12,469 bases of DNA, taken from contig DFFV01000041.1 of the NCBI GenBank assembly GCA_002371625.1, positions 1-12,469 of the forward strand. The letters run 5' to 3'. Positions 1 through 6,577 of this stretch are shown piece after piece. The stretch is from Ruminococcus sp. UBA3767. Its GTDB lineage: Bacteria > Bacillota > Clostridia > Oscillospirales > Ruminococcaceae. The first letter of the stretch is position 1. The number at the start of each line of letters is the position of its first letter. The position numbers were made by a program, and so were the translations under genes. A model generated the notes under the pieces. That model saw only the letters and a list, made by a program, of their open reading frames with translations. It had not been told where the DNA came from and did no database searches.

Positions 1-782
1 TGCATTCTTGCCTTTACGATGTAAGGAGCGAAAGGATATGCTTTTGTGTAGATCGTTCCGTGGTAGCTCTCATCAGGCTCGGTGAACTCGGGGAACTTGC
101 CGCTTGTCCAGTCGAATTTGCCCGAATCAACGATAACTCCGCCGCCCTGTACAGCGTGACCGTCCATATACTTTGTAGTGGAGTGTATAACTATATCTGC
201 GCCCCACTCGATAGGACGGCAGAGGTATGGTGTTGCGAATGTGTTGTCGATAATGAGCGGAACGCCGTGTGCGTGTGCTATCTTTGCGAACTTTTCAATA
301 TCAAAAACTGTCAGTGCAGGGTTTGCAAGAGTTTCGCCGAAAACAGCCTTTGTGTTATCCTTGAATGCCTTGTTCAGCTCCTCCTCGCTTGCATCAGCAT
401 CAACGAAAATGCACTCGATGCCGAGCTTTTTGAGGGTGTAAGCGAAAAGGTTGATCGTTCCGCCGTAGATAGTGGCTGCGGAGATAAAGCTGTCGCCTGC
501 CTGAAGAATGTTGAGCAGGCTGAGCAGGGAAGCTGCCTGACCGCTTGATGTGCACATTGCAGCGACACCGCCCTCAAGTGCGGCTATCTTCTTTTCAACG
601 CAGTCGGTGGTCGGGTTCTCAAAACGTGAGTAGATAAGGCTCTTGGTAGGATCGTCAAAAACGTCTGCTACGTCGCTGGTCTTATCGTAAACATAGGTCG
701 TTGACTGAACGATAGGCATAACTCTCGGTTCGCTGTTCTTTGGCTTGTAGCCCTCGTGCAGACATTGTGTTTCGATCTTCAT
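1..782 (-). CDS. metY: O-acetylhomoserine sulfhydrylase-type PLP enzyme (N-terminal 260 codons; 3' end outside window)
   Basis: Cytosolic pyridoxal-phosphate enzyme of the Cys/Met metabolism family. MetY-type members make homocysteine (or methionine) from O-acetylhomoserine and sulfide (or methanethiol). Visible family landmarks are YSRFENPT (51-58), which binds the cofactor phosphate of the neighbouring subunit; SSGQAA (79-84); LIIDNTFATP (176-185), with the Asp that pairs with the pyridine nitrogen; and HSTTKYMDGHA (200-210), where K204 is the expected Schiff-base lysine. The STTKYMDGH wording favours MetY over cystathionine gamma-synthase or gamma-lyase, but those cannot be excluded from a partial protein. 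The ATG at 780-782 is preceded by GAAAGGAA about 11 bases upstream. Only 21 bases separate it from the upstream membrane-protein gene, leaving no room for a SAM riboswitch or T-box directly in front. Family and reaction class are secure; exact substrate is inferred. Confidence 0.9.
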   Translation of the reverse strand, partial: MKIETQCLHEGYKPKNSEPRVMPIVQSTTYVYDKTSDVADVFDDPTKSLIYSRFENPTTDCVEKKIAALEGGVAAMCTSSGQAASLLSLLNILQAGDSFISAATIYGGTINLFAYTLKKLGIECIFVDADASEEELNKAFKDNTKAVFGETLANPALTVFDIEKFAKIAHAHGVPLIIDNTFATPYLCRPIEWGADIVIHSTTKYMDGHAVQGGGVIVDSGKFDWTSGKFPEFTEPDESYHGTIYTKAYPFAPYIVKARM

Positions 783-803
783 TTCACATCAGTTCCTTTC
801 GAT

Positions 804-1250
804 TTAAGATATATCATTTTTTATTGTTTTTCTTTTTATCAGCAGTGATATGCCCAGTGCGAAAACCGCACCGCCCAGAGCGATAAATCCGCCCCAGAGC
901 AGATTCCAGTACCAGGCTGTTGTATCAAACATTGCCACGATCAGCTTGTGCCAGAATTTCAGTCCGACCGCTATCGCAAACAGGTCAAACAGCAAGTATC
1001 CGCCGCCGCATAGGTATACCCACCGCCAGAGGTAGTTGTTTTCTTTGTTCTTGAAAAAGACAATAATACCGAGCACACAAAGTGATGTGAGAATTATCAT
1101 CAGAGCAAAGTAAACAAAGCCTTTGTTTTCCATTGTGTCAAGCCAGAAGTCTGCATAGCTTTCTCTGTCGATCAGTCCCCATATCCTGTGTAGGTGAAAC
1201 ACTCCGAAAAATAGGAAAAACCAAGGCTCAAATGCATAGATCCTTTTCAT
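804..1250 (-). CDS. Four-helix integral membrane protein, function unknown
   Basis: I do not recognise this 148-residue protein. It is strongly hydrophobic with about four membrane segments, at roughly residues 8-25, 43-66, 76-97 and 112-138. It ends in a basic tail (KRKTIKN), which by the positive-inside rule suggests a cytoplasmic C-terminus. It is rich in Trp, Phe and Tyr. No signal peptide, catalytic motif or ligand motif is visible. The ATG at 1250 follows GGGGAA, 18 bases after the stop of the DUF3592-type gene, and metY starts 21 bases downstream, so the three genes are probably on one transcript. That linkage to sulfur amino-acid synthesis may be incidental. It could be a small accessory transport or membrane-stress protein, but nothing in the sequence decides this. 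Confidence 0.75.
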   Translation of the reverse strand: MKRIYAFEPWFFLFFGVFHLHRIWGLIDRESYADFWLDTMENKGFVYFALMIILTSLCVLGIIVFFKNKENNYLWRWVYLCGGGYLLFDLFAIAVGLKFWHKLIVAMFDTTAWYWNLLWGGFIALGGAVFALGISLLIKRKTIKNDIS

Positions 1251-1268
1251 TTATTTCCCCTGCTTTTC

Positions 1269-1703
1269 TCAATACATTTCCGACTGCTTATCTGCCTTTG
1301 ACTTTTTTACCGTGTATATGCCGAACGCTAGCATTCCGACACCTGCTATCAGTATGGGATAAGCATACCAGATGCTCTTTTCCGCCTCATACACATCAGA
1401 CGGATCGTTCGGGTCGATCCGCAGCTTTTTGGTCTGCCCGACATTATAATAGTTGTGTCTGTCAAAGTACCCTGCGGTGGTATATACCTGTCCGCCGTAC
1501 TCGTATTCAAAGACAGGGCGGTATTCGGTACGGCTGCGTATCTGCTGTTCCTCGATCCTCACGACCGTTCCCGTTACCTCCCGGCTGCACCTTTTTTTCT
1601 GTATGCTGTCCGCTGCGATCGCCCATACGCTGAAGCCTGTGAGCATCAGTCCGACAAGCAGGCGCATTATCGCCGAGAACATATCCATTCTTGTTTTTTT
1701 CAA
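1269..1703 (-). CDS. DUF3592-type membrane protein
   Basis: A 144-residue protein with two membrane helices (about 12-31 and 112-131) flanking an extracytoplasmic beta-rich domain. The domain contains TGTVVRIEE (44-52), PVFEYEYGGQVYT (63-75) and LRIDPNDPSDVY (94-105). This arrangement, with a 'P-x-F-x-Y-x-x-x-G' strand and an 'x-DP-x-x-P' turn, is typical of the DUF3592 family, whose biochemical role is unknown. The start appears to be TTG at 1701-1703: GGGGAG (minus strand, 1710-1715) lies six bases upstream of it, while the next ATG, at 1688, would be 21 bases from that site. If that ATG is used instead the protein loses five residues. It is followed after 18 bases by the four-helix membrane protein. 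I found no convincing promoter in the 133-base gap before it. Confidence 0.8.
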   Translation of the reverse strand: MKKTRMDMFSAIMRLLVGLMLTGFSVWAIAADSIQKKRCSREVTGTVVRIEEQQIRSRTEYRPVFEYEYGGQVYTTAGYFDRHNYYNVGQTKKLRIDPNDPSDVYEAEKSIWYAYPILIAGVGMLAFGIYTVKKSKADKQSEMY

Positions 1704-1787
1704 TTTTTTCTCCCCTGTGTTGTGTCTTTAACTTTTGTATCTGTTTTTTCTATATCTTTATTTTTGCCGCCGCTTTATGATTGACTG

Positions 1788-1823
1788 ACACAAACAAAGT
1801 TCGTCCCCGAAGCAACACGAACT
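1788..1823 (-). terminator. Probable intrinsic terminator of the purB operon
   Basis: Read on the minus strand, 14 bases after the stop of the 206-residue gene, AGTTCGT pairs with ACGAACT across a 12-base loop and is followed by TTTGTTTGTGT. The stem is short (7 bp) and the T tract is interrupted by G, so it is a moderate candidate rather than a strong one. Confidence 0.5.
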
Positions 1824-1836
1824 ATCCGTTTGCATC

Positions 1837-2457
1837 TTACTTTTCTGCGAGGGAAATGCGTGCCGCCGCTGCGGCGCTTTCCATAACTATGCGTGCCTGC
1901 TCGGTGACGGGCAGAGCACTGCGGAAAGCGTTCATAGCCTTTTGTGCTGCCATAGCGATACAAGCGTACATCGTCCCCTGAGGACATTCGCTGATTATTC
2001 TCTCGGCAGGCTTCCACATCAGCTTTACATAATCGGTTATGCTCTCGCCTGTTTCGCAGCTGCGCACCTTGCCGAAGTCCTCGCCGCCGCAGCTTTTTAC
2101 TGCGTGCTCGAATATCTCTTTTACATCGGGTGAAGCGGCGTTTGCTCTTACAAGCACTGCGCTGACGTAATGCCACAGCGAATGATCGCCGCCTGCGAGC
2201 TTTTCATCGACAAGGTCGGAAAAATAGAATTTTTCACCCGCTTTTGACGGTATAACATCGAACACGCTCTCAAGCGCAAGCCCTTTGCCCTTGACGTATT
2301 CGTTGATAACGTCCTGCTTGCAGGCGTACCCTGCAAGGCTGCCGAGACAGCACAGGAACGACTGCGGATGCAGGCTTCCGTCAGGGTTTTTCAAGCCGAG
2401 CATCAGCCGTGCGAACAGCTCATCGGCACATTTTTTATATACTGTGTTGTTTATCAT
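1837..2457 (-). CDS. Conserved-looking hypothetical protein translationally coupled to purB
   Basis: I do not recognise this 206-residue soluble protein. It has no signal peptide or membrane segment. The N-terminal half carries a Cys-containing stretch HPQSFLCCLGSLAGYACK (30-47). The C-terminal 50 residues are Ala-rich and probably helical (CIAMAAQKAMNAF, then MESAAAAARISLAEK at the end). Its ATG lies inside the purB stop as ATGA (2454-2457), so ribosomes finishing purB can restart here. This implies co-production with adenylosuccinate lyase. Whether it has a purine-related role is unknown; coupling alone does not show that. Composition and codon use match purB, suggesting a native gene rather than a spurious ORF. 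Confidence 0.75.
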   Translation of the reverse strand: MINNTVYKKCADELFARLMLGLKNPDGSLHPQSFLCCLGSLAGYACKQDVINEYVKGKGLALESVFDVIPSKAGEKFYFSDLVDEKLAGGDHSLWHYVSAVLVRANAASPDVKEIFEHAVKSCGGEDFGKVRSCETGESITDYVKLMWKPAERIISECPQGTMYACIAMAAQKAMNAFRSALPVTEQARIVMESAAAAARISLAEK

Positions 2458-3890
2458 ACATTGATCTCTGCCACATCATCGGAAACGCCGTTTGCTTCTA
2501 TGATAGGCTTAACGCAGTTCTCGATGAACTCGTCCACCTGCTGAGGACATCTGCCGATGTAGTTTTCAGGCTTCATTATCTCGTCAAGCTCTTCACGGGT
2601 GACCATAAAGATCGGGTCTGCGGCGATGAGGTCTGCAAGGTCGTTGTCAAGGCCGTCCTTTTTAACGTGCTCGCCTGCCTTCATCGAAAGCTGACGGATA
2701 TGCTCATGCAGCTCCTGTCTGTTGCCGCCTTTTTCGCAAGCGTCCATAATGATATTCTCGGTAGCCATAAAAGGCAGCTCAGCCATGACTCTGCGGCGGA
2801 TCATCTTGTCATATACCACAAGTCCGTTCTCGGGATCAGTAACGTTGAGCATGATGTTGAGTATAGCATCAACGCCCAGGAATGCTTCTGCCACGGAGAT
2901 ACGCTTGTTAGCCGAGTCGTCAAGAGTTCTCTCGAACCACTGTGTGCCTGCGGTGAATGCAGGGTTGAGAACATCGCAAATTACATATCTTGCGAGCGAG
3001 CATATTCTTTCATCACGCATAGGATTTCTCTTGTAAGCCATAGCCGAAGAGCCTATCTGTGTTTTCTCAAACGGCTCCTCTATCTCCTTGAACGACTGCA
3101 GAAGTCTTATATCGTTGCCGAATTTCATAGCGCTCTGTGCGATACCTGCAAGCACTGAGCATATCGCATAATCGACTTTTCTCGAATAGGTCTGTCCCGA
3201 AACGGGAACAACGGCATCAAAGCCCATTTCCTCAGCGATAAGCCTTTCAAGCTCTTTTACCTTGTCGGTGTCGCCGTGGAAAAGCTCCATGAACGAAGCC
3301 TGTGTGCCTGTTGTGCCCTTTGAGCCGAGCAGTTTAAGTCTGCCAAGCTGGAAATCAAGGTCTTCAAGATCCATAACAAGCTCGTTGCACCAGAGCGTTG
3401 CACGCTTGCCGACTGTGGTGAGCTGAGCAGGCTGGAGGTGGGTGTAAGCCAGGCAGGGAAGTGCCTTGTACTTATCTGCGAACTTAGCCAGCTGGTCGAT
3501 GACCTTAACGAGCTTACGCTTTACTATTTTAAGAGCATCACGCATGATGATGACATCGGTGTTGTCGCCGACATAGCAGCTCGTTGCGCCGAGGTGGATA
3601 ATGCCGTCAGCCTTGGGACAGCAGGCACCGTAGGTGTGAACGTGCGCCATAACATCGTGGCGGACTTTCTTTTCCTCGGCAGCTGCCATTTCGTAGTCAA
3701 TGTTTTCGATGTTTGCCTCAAGCTCGTCCACCTGCTCCTGAGTAACGTTCAGACCGAGCTTCATCTCAGCTCTTGCCAGAGCGACCCAGAGTCTTCTCCA
3801 TGTGGTAAATTTCTTGTCTGCGGAGAAAACGAACTGCATCTCCTTGCTTGCGTATCGTGTGCAGAATGGGCTTTCATAGCTGTTTGTCAT
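2454..3890 (-). CDS. purB: Adenylosuccinate lyase
   Basis: This 478-residue cytosolic enzyme of the fumarase/aspartase superfamily acts twice in purine synthesis: it removes fumarate from SAICAR to give AICAR, and from adenylosuccinate to give AMP. Visible conserved regions are HVHTYG (83-88), GATSCYVGDNTD (101-112), YTHLQPAQ (149-156) with the proposed general-acid His151, and the signature loop GSSAMAYKRNP (280-290) carrying the catalytic serine. The length matches the longer ASL type of Clostridia and eukaryotes rather than the ~430-residue B. subtilis type. The ATG at 3890 follows a strong AAAGGAGAGG. A promoter with -35 TTGCAT and -10 TATACT lies 39-67 bases upstream. The downstream 206-residue gene overlaps its stop codon by four bases. 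The function is secure; regulation by a purine repressor is not visible. Confidence 0.97.
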   Translation of the reverse strand: MTNSYESPFCTRYASKEMQFVFSADKKFTTWRRLWVALARAEMKLGLNVTQEQVDELEANIENIDYEMAAAEEKKVRHDVMAHVHTYGACCPKADGIIHLGATSCYVGDNTDVIIMRDALKIVKRKLVKVIDQLAKFADKYKALPCLAYTHLQPAQLTTVGKRATLWCNELVMDLEDLDFQLGRLKLLGSKGTTGTQASFMELFHGDTDKVKELERLIAEEMGFDAVVPVSGQTYSRKVDYAICSVLAGIAQSAMKFGNDIRLLQSFKEIEEPFEKTQIGSSAMAYKRNPMRDERICSLARYVICDVLNPAFTAGTQWFERTLDDSANKRISVAEAFLGVDAILNIMLNVTDPENGLVVYDKMIRRRVMAELPFMATENIIMDACEKGGNRQELHEHIRQLSMKAGEHVKKDGLDNDLADLIAADPIFMVTREELDEIMKPENYIGRCPQQVDEFIENCVKPIIEANGVSDDVAEINV

Positions 3891-3928
3891 AATAACCTCT
3901 CCTTTAAAGTATTAAAAACGCATATAAT

Positions 3929-3957
3929 AGTATAGCATATTTCGTTCAATAATGCAA
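3929..3957 (-). promoter_or_regulatory. Sigma-A promoter for purB
   Basis: On the minus strand, TTGCAT (3952-3957) and TATACT (3929-3934) are separated by exactly 17 bases. The -10 box lies 38 bases before the purB ATG, giving a leader of about 30 bases, too short for a riboswitch. Confidence 0.75.
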
Positions 3958-3983
3958 TAGCGGATTTTCCTATATCCAGCCAT

Positions 3984-4012
3984 AAAAAAGCAGCCCACGG
4001 GTGAGCTGCTTT
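3984..4012 (-). terminator. Intrinsic terminator of the zinc-ribbon membrane protein gene
   Basis: On the minus strand, AAAGCAGCTCAC and GTGGGCTGCTTT form an 11-12 bp stem with one G-T wobble and a very tight loop, ending in TTTTTT. It begins seven bases after the stop codon at 4019-4021 and lies just upstream of the purB promoter, so it insulates purB from the upstream gene. Confidence 0.9.
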
Positions 4013-4018
4013 GGTGAG

Positions 4019-4978
4019 TTATTGTATTGCGCTTTCGGCGGCTTCAAGTTCAGTTTTTGCAGTTGATATTTCAGCGTCTATCTTGTCTACTTCTTTTTTT
4101 GCTTCAACTGCCTTTAGGGCTTTTTGCGCATTGTCTTTTATTCCTTTGATGATCGAAACAGCGATAGATCCAATAGAAGCGAAGAATAAAACAAGTCCGG
4201 CAAGTGCTAATAAAAAAGTGAGAAATCCCTGCTGTCCACTAGTTGTTGCTTTTAGGAGTACAAGTGATAAAATGAAAAGAAAAAAACTACCTACAACACT
4301 TGCTAGCATAGAAGTCTTCTTTGATGATACCAACCTGTAATTATTATGTATAGTGTTTCCTTGATAAATAAGGTTTTCATATATTGCACGTTTTTGTATC
4401 ATTTCCATCATTGCTTTAAGTTCGGGAGAAAAGAAAGTCTTGGATATTTTAACAGTTGCCCAGTCGTTTGAAAAACTTACTCCAGAAGTGTTTTCTATTG
4501 TGCCGTAAGGTATTTTGGAATAAATTTTTTTAACCTCATCAATAAAAAATGAGATGTCTATGTCTTCTTGTTTCAGAAACTCTATATCTTCAAAATAACT
4601 TGCACATTCGTGTGGGTCATATAGGAATCCCACATCAAATTTCCTAATACTACAAACGATAGTTTTAAGTTTAAGCGTCTTTTGGCAGAACTCAAAATTA
4701 TAGTCACCGGGGTAGTTATATCTTGCTTCTTCCAAAGCCTTGTCAGCCATATCAAATTCTTCATGTTCGATAAAATAGCGTAGCCTGCGAAGAAGGTCAT
4801 TCTTTTTTGAATCACCAGTTGCTATCTCGAAATTAATGTCTGAAACCGAATACTCCGAGGATATGGCAGTAAGTCCTTCGCAGTATTGACACTGCAGCAG
4901 GTTGCTGTTATCCTGCCTTTTAAATTTACTGCTGCCGCAAAACTGACACCTTATAGGTACAGCTTCTATTTTTGGCAT
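4019..4978 (-). CDS. Zinc-ribbon, two-helix membrane protein with C-terminal coiled coil
   Basis: I recognise no named family. With the ATG at 4978 the protein has 319 residues. An N-terminal zinc ribbon has CxxC pairs at C11/C14 and C30/C33. A soluble middle region (about 40-220) is rich in acidic and aromatic residues. Two membrane helices follow at about 223-247 and 252-277. A charged Ala/Lys/Glu-rich tail (278-319) has the look of a coiled coil. The reading frame also opens at a GTG (4987), but AAGGGG overlaps that GTG and sits eight bases before the ATG, so the ATG is preferred. The gene is visibly AT-rich: sampled 60-base blocks run about 30-42% GC against about 50% in purB. This suggests transfer or a different history. 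It is divergent from an XRE repressor and its promoter is bracketed by two matching inverted repeats, so it is probably tightly repressed. Sensor or stress-envelope roles are guesses. Confidence 0.8.
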   Translation of the reverse strand: MPKIEAVPIRCQFCGSSKFKRQDNSNLLQCQYCEGLTAISSEYSVSDINFEIATGDSKKNDLLRRLRYFIEHEEFDMADKALEEARYNYPGDYNFEFCQKTLKLKTIVCSIRKFDVGFLYDPHECASYFEDIEFLKQEDIDISFFIDEVKKIYSKIPYGTIENTSGVSFSNDWATVKISKTFFSPELKAMMEMIQKRAIYENLIYQGNTIHNNYRLVSSKKTSMLASVVGSFFLFILSLVLLKATTSGQQGFLTFLLALAGLVLFFASIGSIAVSIIKGIKDNAQKALKAVEAKKEVDKIDAEISTAKTELEAAESAIQ

Positions 4979-5000
4979 ATTGATCACCCCTTGAATTGTT

Positions 5001-5018
5001 TAGTACCAAAAAGTACTA
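5001..5018. promoter_or_regulatory. Inverted repeat, probable XRE operator (downstream site)
   Basis: TAGTACCAAAAAGTACTA has half-sites TAGTAC and GTACTA. It matches the second repeat at 5056-5073 in sequence and 18-bp size, with one outer-core mismatch. It begins immediately after the predicted start point of the minus-strand promoter, where a bound repressor would block early transcription. Confidence 0.65.
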
Positions 5019-5026
5019 CAACAATG

Positions 5027-5055
5027 ATTATACGTCAAAAATATGGTAAAGTCAA
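5027..5055 (-). promoter_or_regulatory. Sigma-A promoter for the zinc-ribbon membrane protein gene
   Basis: On the minus strand, TTGACT (5050-5055) and a perfect TATAAT (5027-5032) are separated by 17 bases. It is flanked by the inverted repeat at 5056-5073, which abuts the -35 box, and by that at 5001-5018, which starts near +1. Without repression it should be a strong promoter. Confidence 0.8.
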
Positions 5056-5073
5056 TAGTACCGAACGGTACTA
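5056..5073. promoter_or_regulatory. Perfect inverted repeat, probable XRE operator (upstream site)
   Basis: TAGTACC-GAAC-GGTACTA is a perfect 7-bp inverted repeat with a four-base spacer. It touches the -35 box of the minus-strand promoter and lies 43 bases before the XRE start codon, so a dimeric HTH repressor bound here could control both directions. It is exactly 55 bp from the first site, about five helical turns, putting both on the same face of the DNA. Confidence 0.7.
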
Positions 5074-5115
5074 AAACAATTTCGGCAGAAATTACAAAAC
5101 TCGGAAGTGATTTTT

Positions 5116-5328
5116 ATGTATTTTCCAAGGCTCAGAGATCTGCGTGAGGACGCAGATATGACGCAGGCTCAGGTCGCAAAGCTGCTTTTCACCAGCCAGA
5201 CCGTATACTCACGTTACGAGCGTGGTGCGCTGACGATACCCGTGGAACACCTGCTCATTCTTGCCGACCTTTACGGCACAACAACGGATTATATCCTTGG
5301 CAGGACAAACACCAAAAAGGCAAAGTAA
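5116..5328 (+). CDS. XRE/Cro-type helix-turn-helix transcriptional regulator
   Basis: This is a 70-residue single-domain DNA-binding protein. The whole chain is an HTH_3 fold: RLRDLREDADMTQAQVAKLL (5-24) covers helix 1 and the start of the HTH, SQTVYSRYERGALTIP (27-42) contains the recognition helix, and LLILADLYGTTTDYILGR follows as the usual XRE tail. There is no sensor or oligomerisation domain beyond this. The frame opens at a GTG (5107), but GGAAG at 5103-5107 sits eight bases before the ATG at 5116, which is therefore the likely start. It is divergent from the zinc-ribbon membrane protein gene. The shared intergenic region holds two TAGTAC...GTACTA inverted repeats, the natural candidates for its operators. 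I could not find a good promoter for this gene on the plus strand. Family assignment is firm; targets are inferred from position. Confidence 0.9.
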   Translation: MYFPRLRDLREDADMTQAQVAKLLFTSQTVYSRYERGALTIPVEHLLILADLYGTTTDYILGRTNTKKAK

Positions 5329-5364
5329 CGGCATCTCCCGAATGTGCTGGGAATGCCGTTTTTA
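5327..5364 (+). terminator. Intrinsic terminator after the XRE gene
   Basis: AACGGCAT and ATGCCGTT pair perfectly, extended by TCCC/GGGA inside after one bulged base, and are followed by TTTT. The stem begins within the XRE stop codon, so termination is immediate. Confidence 0.85.
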
Positions 5365-5382
5365 TTGTATCCAAACTTTTAT

Positions 5383-5411
5383 TTGACACGGGCACTTAAA
5401 AGTACTATAAT
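5383..5411 (+). promoter_or_regulatory. Perfect consensus sigma-A promoter of the cytidylate-kinase-like/ybaK/cyclophilin operon
   Basis: TTGACA (5383-5388) and TATAAT (5406-5411) match consensus exactly with a 17-base spacer. AGTACTA (5401-5407), the half-site found in the XRE operators, overlaps the start of the -10 box. The predicted start point is about 40 bases before the first ATG. Confidence 0.85.
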
Positions 5412-5456
5412 AAAACCGAGGGATTTAATGTCTTTGAACATAAAGGGGGAGATATA

Positions 5457-6053
5457 ATGGCTAAGATAAGAGTAGTCACTATCGGCAGAAGATTCTGCAC
5501 GGGCGGAAGCGAGATAGGTAAAATGGTCGCTGAAAAGCTGGGCGTTAACTGCTACGACAGGGAGCTTGTTGAGCAGGCTGCGGAAAAGGTCGGCATATCT
5601 ATGACTGATGTGGTGAAATATGAGGAGAGCCTTATGAACAGGCTGAAAACTCCGATAAATCTGTTCGGGCAGGCTGAGCTGACTATACCTGAAAAGATAT
5701 TTGCGGCTGAGGCTGAGATCATCATGGATATATGCTCAAAAGAATCGAGCTGCGTGATAGTTGGCAGATGTGCGGATTATATTCTGAAAAACAAGGTCAA
5801 AACGCTGAACGTGTTCATTACCGCATCGCATGATAAGCGTGCACAGACAGCTGCGGAGAAGCACGGGATTGAATACGACCAGATAGATGATATCCTTAAA
5901 AAGTACGACAACAAGCGTTCAAGGTTCTACAACGCCAACACCAACAAGGAATGGGGCGGCATCGACAGCTATGATATGTGCCTTGACAGCGGAAAGCTGG
6001 GCTATGAGATGTGTGCGGATATCATTGTGAAAACGGTGGAGATGTCAAAATAA
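5457..6053 (+). CDS. Cytidylate kinase-like family protein
   Basis: This 198-residue cytosolic protein resembles the cytidylate-kinase-like (AAA_26/Cytidylate_kin2) family. It opens with a strand and a Gly-rich phosphate-binding loop, IGRRFCTGGSEIGKMVAEKLG (9-29), then CYDRELVEQAA (32-42). IVGRCADYIL (101-110) resembles the nucleotide-binding GR-x-A element. A C-terminal region has KKYDNKRSRFYN (148-159), typical of this family's lid and arginine-rich segment. The P-loop is degenerate relative to classic Walker A: the usual 'GSGG' is CTGG and the Lys is at position 22. True CMP kinase (Cmk) is about 220 residues and differs, so nucleotide-kinase activity is only inferred. The ATG at 5457 follows AAGGGGGAG. 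It leads a three-gene operon, and its stop overlaps the ybaK start as TAATG. Confidence 0.85.
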   Translation: MAKIRVVTIGRRFCTGGSEIGKMVAEKLGVNCYDRELVEQAAEKVGISMTDVVKYEESLMNRLKTPINLFGQAELTIPEKIFAAEAEIIMDICSKESSCVIVGRCADYILKNKVKTLNVFITASHDKRAQTAAEKHGIEYDQIDDILKKYDNKRSRFYNANTNKEWGGIDSYDMCLDSGKLGYEMCADIIVKTVEMSK

Positions 6054-6556
6054 TGGGAAAGCCGAAAAAGGAAAAGGACATCAAGACCAATGCGATGCGT
6101 ATGCTTGACAGGCAGAAGATAGCTTACACGGTGAACACCTATGAGTGCGAGGATTTTGTTGACGGCGTGCATATTGCGCAGATGCTCGGGCAGAATGAGG
6201 AGCAGTCGTACAAGACACTGGTGACTAAGGGCAAAAGCGGCGGATACTACGTTTTTGTGCTGCCTGTTGCAAGGGAGCTTGATATGAAAAAAGCAGCCTC
6301 GGCTGTCGGTGAAAAATCGGTTGAGATGCTGCACGTTAAGGATATAAATGCCGTTACGGGTTACATAAGGGGCGGCTGCTCACCGCTGGGAATGAAAAAG
6401 CAGTTCCCCACGGTAGTTGACAGCAGCGCAGAGAGCTTTGATACTATCATCATCAGCGGCGGCAGGCTCGGTTCGCAGATAATGCTTGCGCCGGGCGACC
6501 TGGTTAGCGTCTGCGGCGGCAGCTTTGCTGATATCGTATTTGAAGAAGCAAAATGA
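6053..6556 (+). CDS. ybaK: YbaK/EbsC-type aminoacyl-tRNA deacylase
   Basis: This 167-residue cytosolic trans-editing enzyme matches the Cys-tRNA(Pro) deacylase type, which hydrolyses mischarged Cys-tRNAPro made by prolyl-tRNA synthetase. Family features visible are TNAMRMLDRQKIAYTV near the N-terminus; SYKTLV (52-57); FVLPVARELDMKKAA with the conserved lysines of the active-site cleft; and GYIRGGCSPLGMKKQFPT, the glycine-rich loop and basic patch characteristic of YbaK. The frame extends upstream inside the previous gene, but the ATG at 6053 sits in a TAATG stop/start overlap and begins the conserved domain, so it is chosen. The nearest Shine-Dalgarno-like element, GGTGGAG, is about 12 bases away, so re-initiation after the upstream gene is likely. 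A regulatory or virulence role, claimed for some EbsC homologues, is not supported here. Confidence 0.92.
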   Translation: MGKPKKEKDIKTNAMRMLDRQKIAYTVNTYECEDFVDGVHIAQMLGQNEEQSYKTLVTKGKSGGYYVFVLPVARELDMKKAASAVGEKSVEMLHVKDINAVTGYIRGGCSPLGMKKQFPTVVDSSAESFDTIIISGGRLGSQIMLAPGDLVSVCGGSFADIVFEEAK

Positions 6557-6577
6557 TATTTGAAAGGAAAGATAAAA

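Noticed and set aside
783..803. SAM riboswitch or T-box leader for metY
   Set aside because: Only 21 bases separate it from the upstream gene, far too few for either.
1716..1836. Promoter for the DUF3592 gene set
   Set aside because: Possible -10 sequences such as TATAGA have no credible -35 partner at the right spacing.
2409..3158. Long plus-strand open frame of 249 codons opposite purB
   Set aside because: It lies entirely on the antisense of a firm purB gene and the start of its neighbour, has no ribosome site and shows composition of a shadow frame (many Cys, His and Leu).
4979..4987. GTG at 4987 as start of the zinc-ribbon membrane protein
   Set aside because: The only Shine-Dalgarno element (AAGGGG) overlaps this GTG, whereas it is eight bases from the ATG at 4978.
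5019..5106. Plus-strand promoter for the XRE gene
   Set aside because: Only weak combinations such as TACTAA without a matching -35 box at 17 bases were found; reporting one would be guesswork.
4978..5328. Toxin-antitoxin pair of XRE and zinc-ribbon protein
   Set aside because: The membrane protein is too large and has no toxin motif; the operator layout fits a simple repressor-target pair, and the genes are divergent rather than in one operon.
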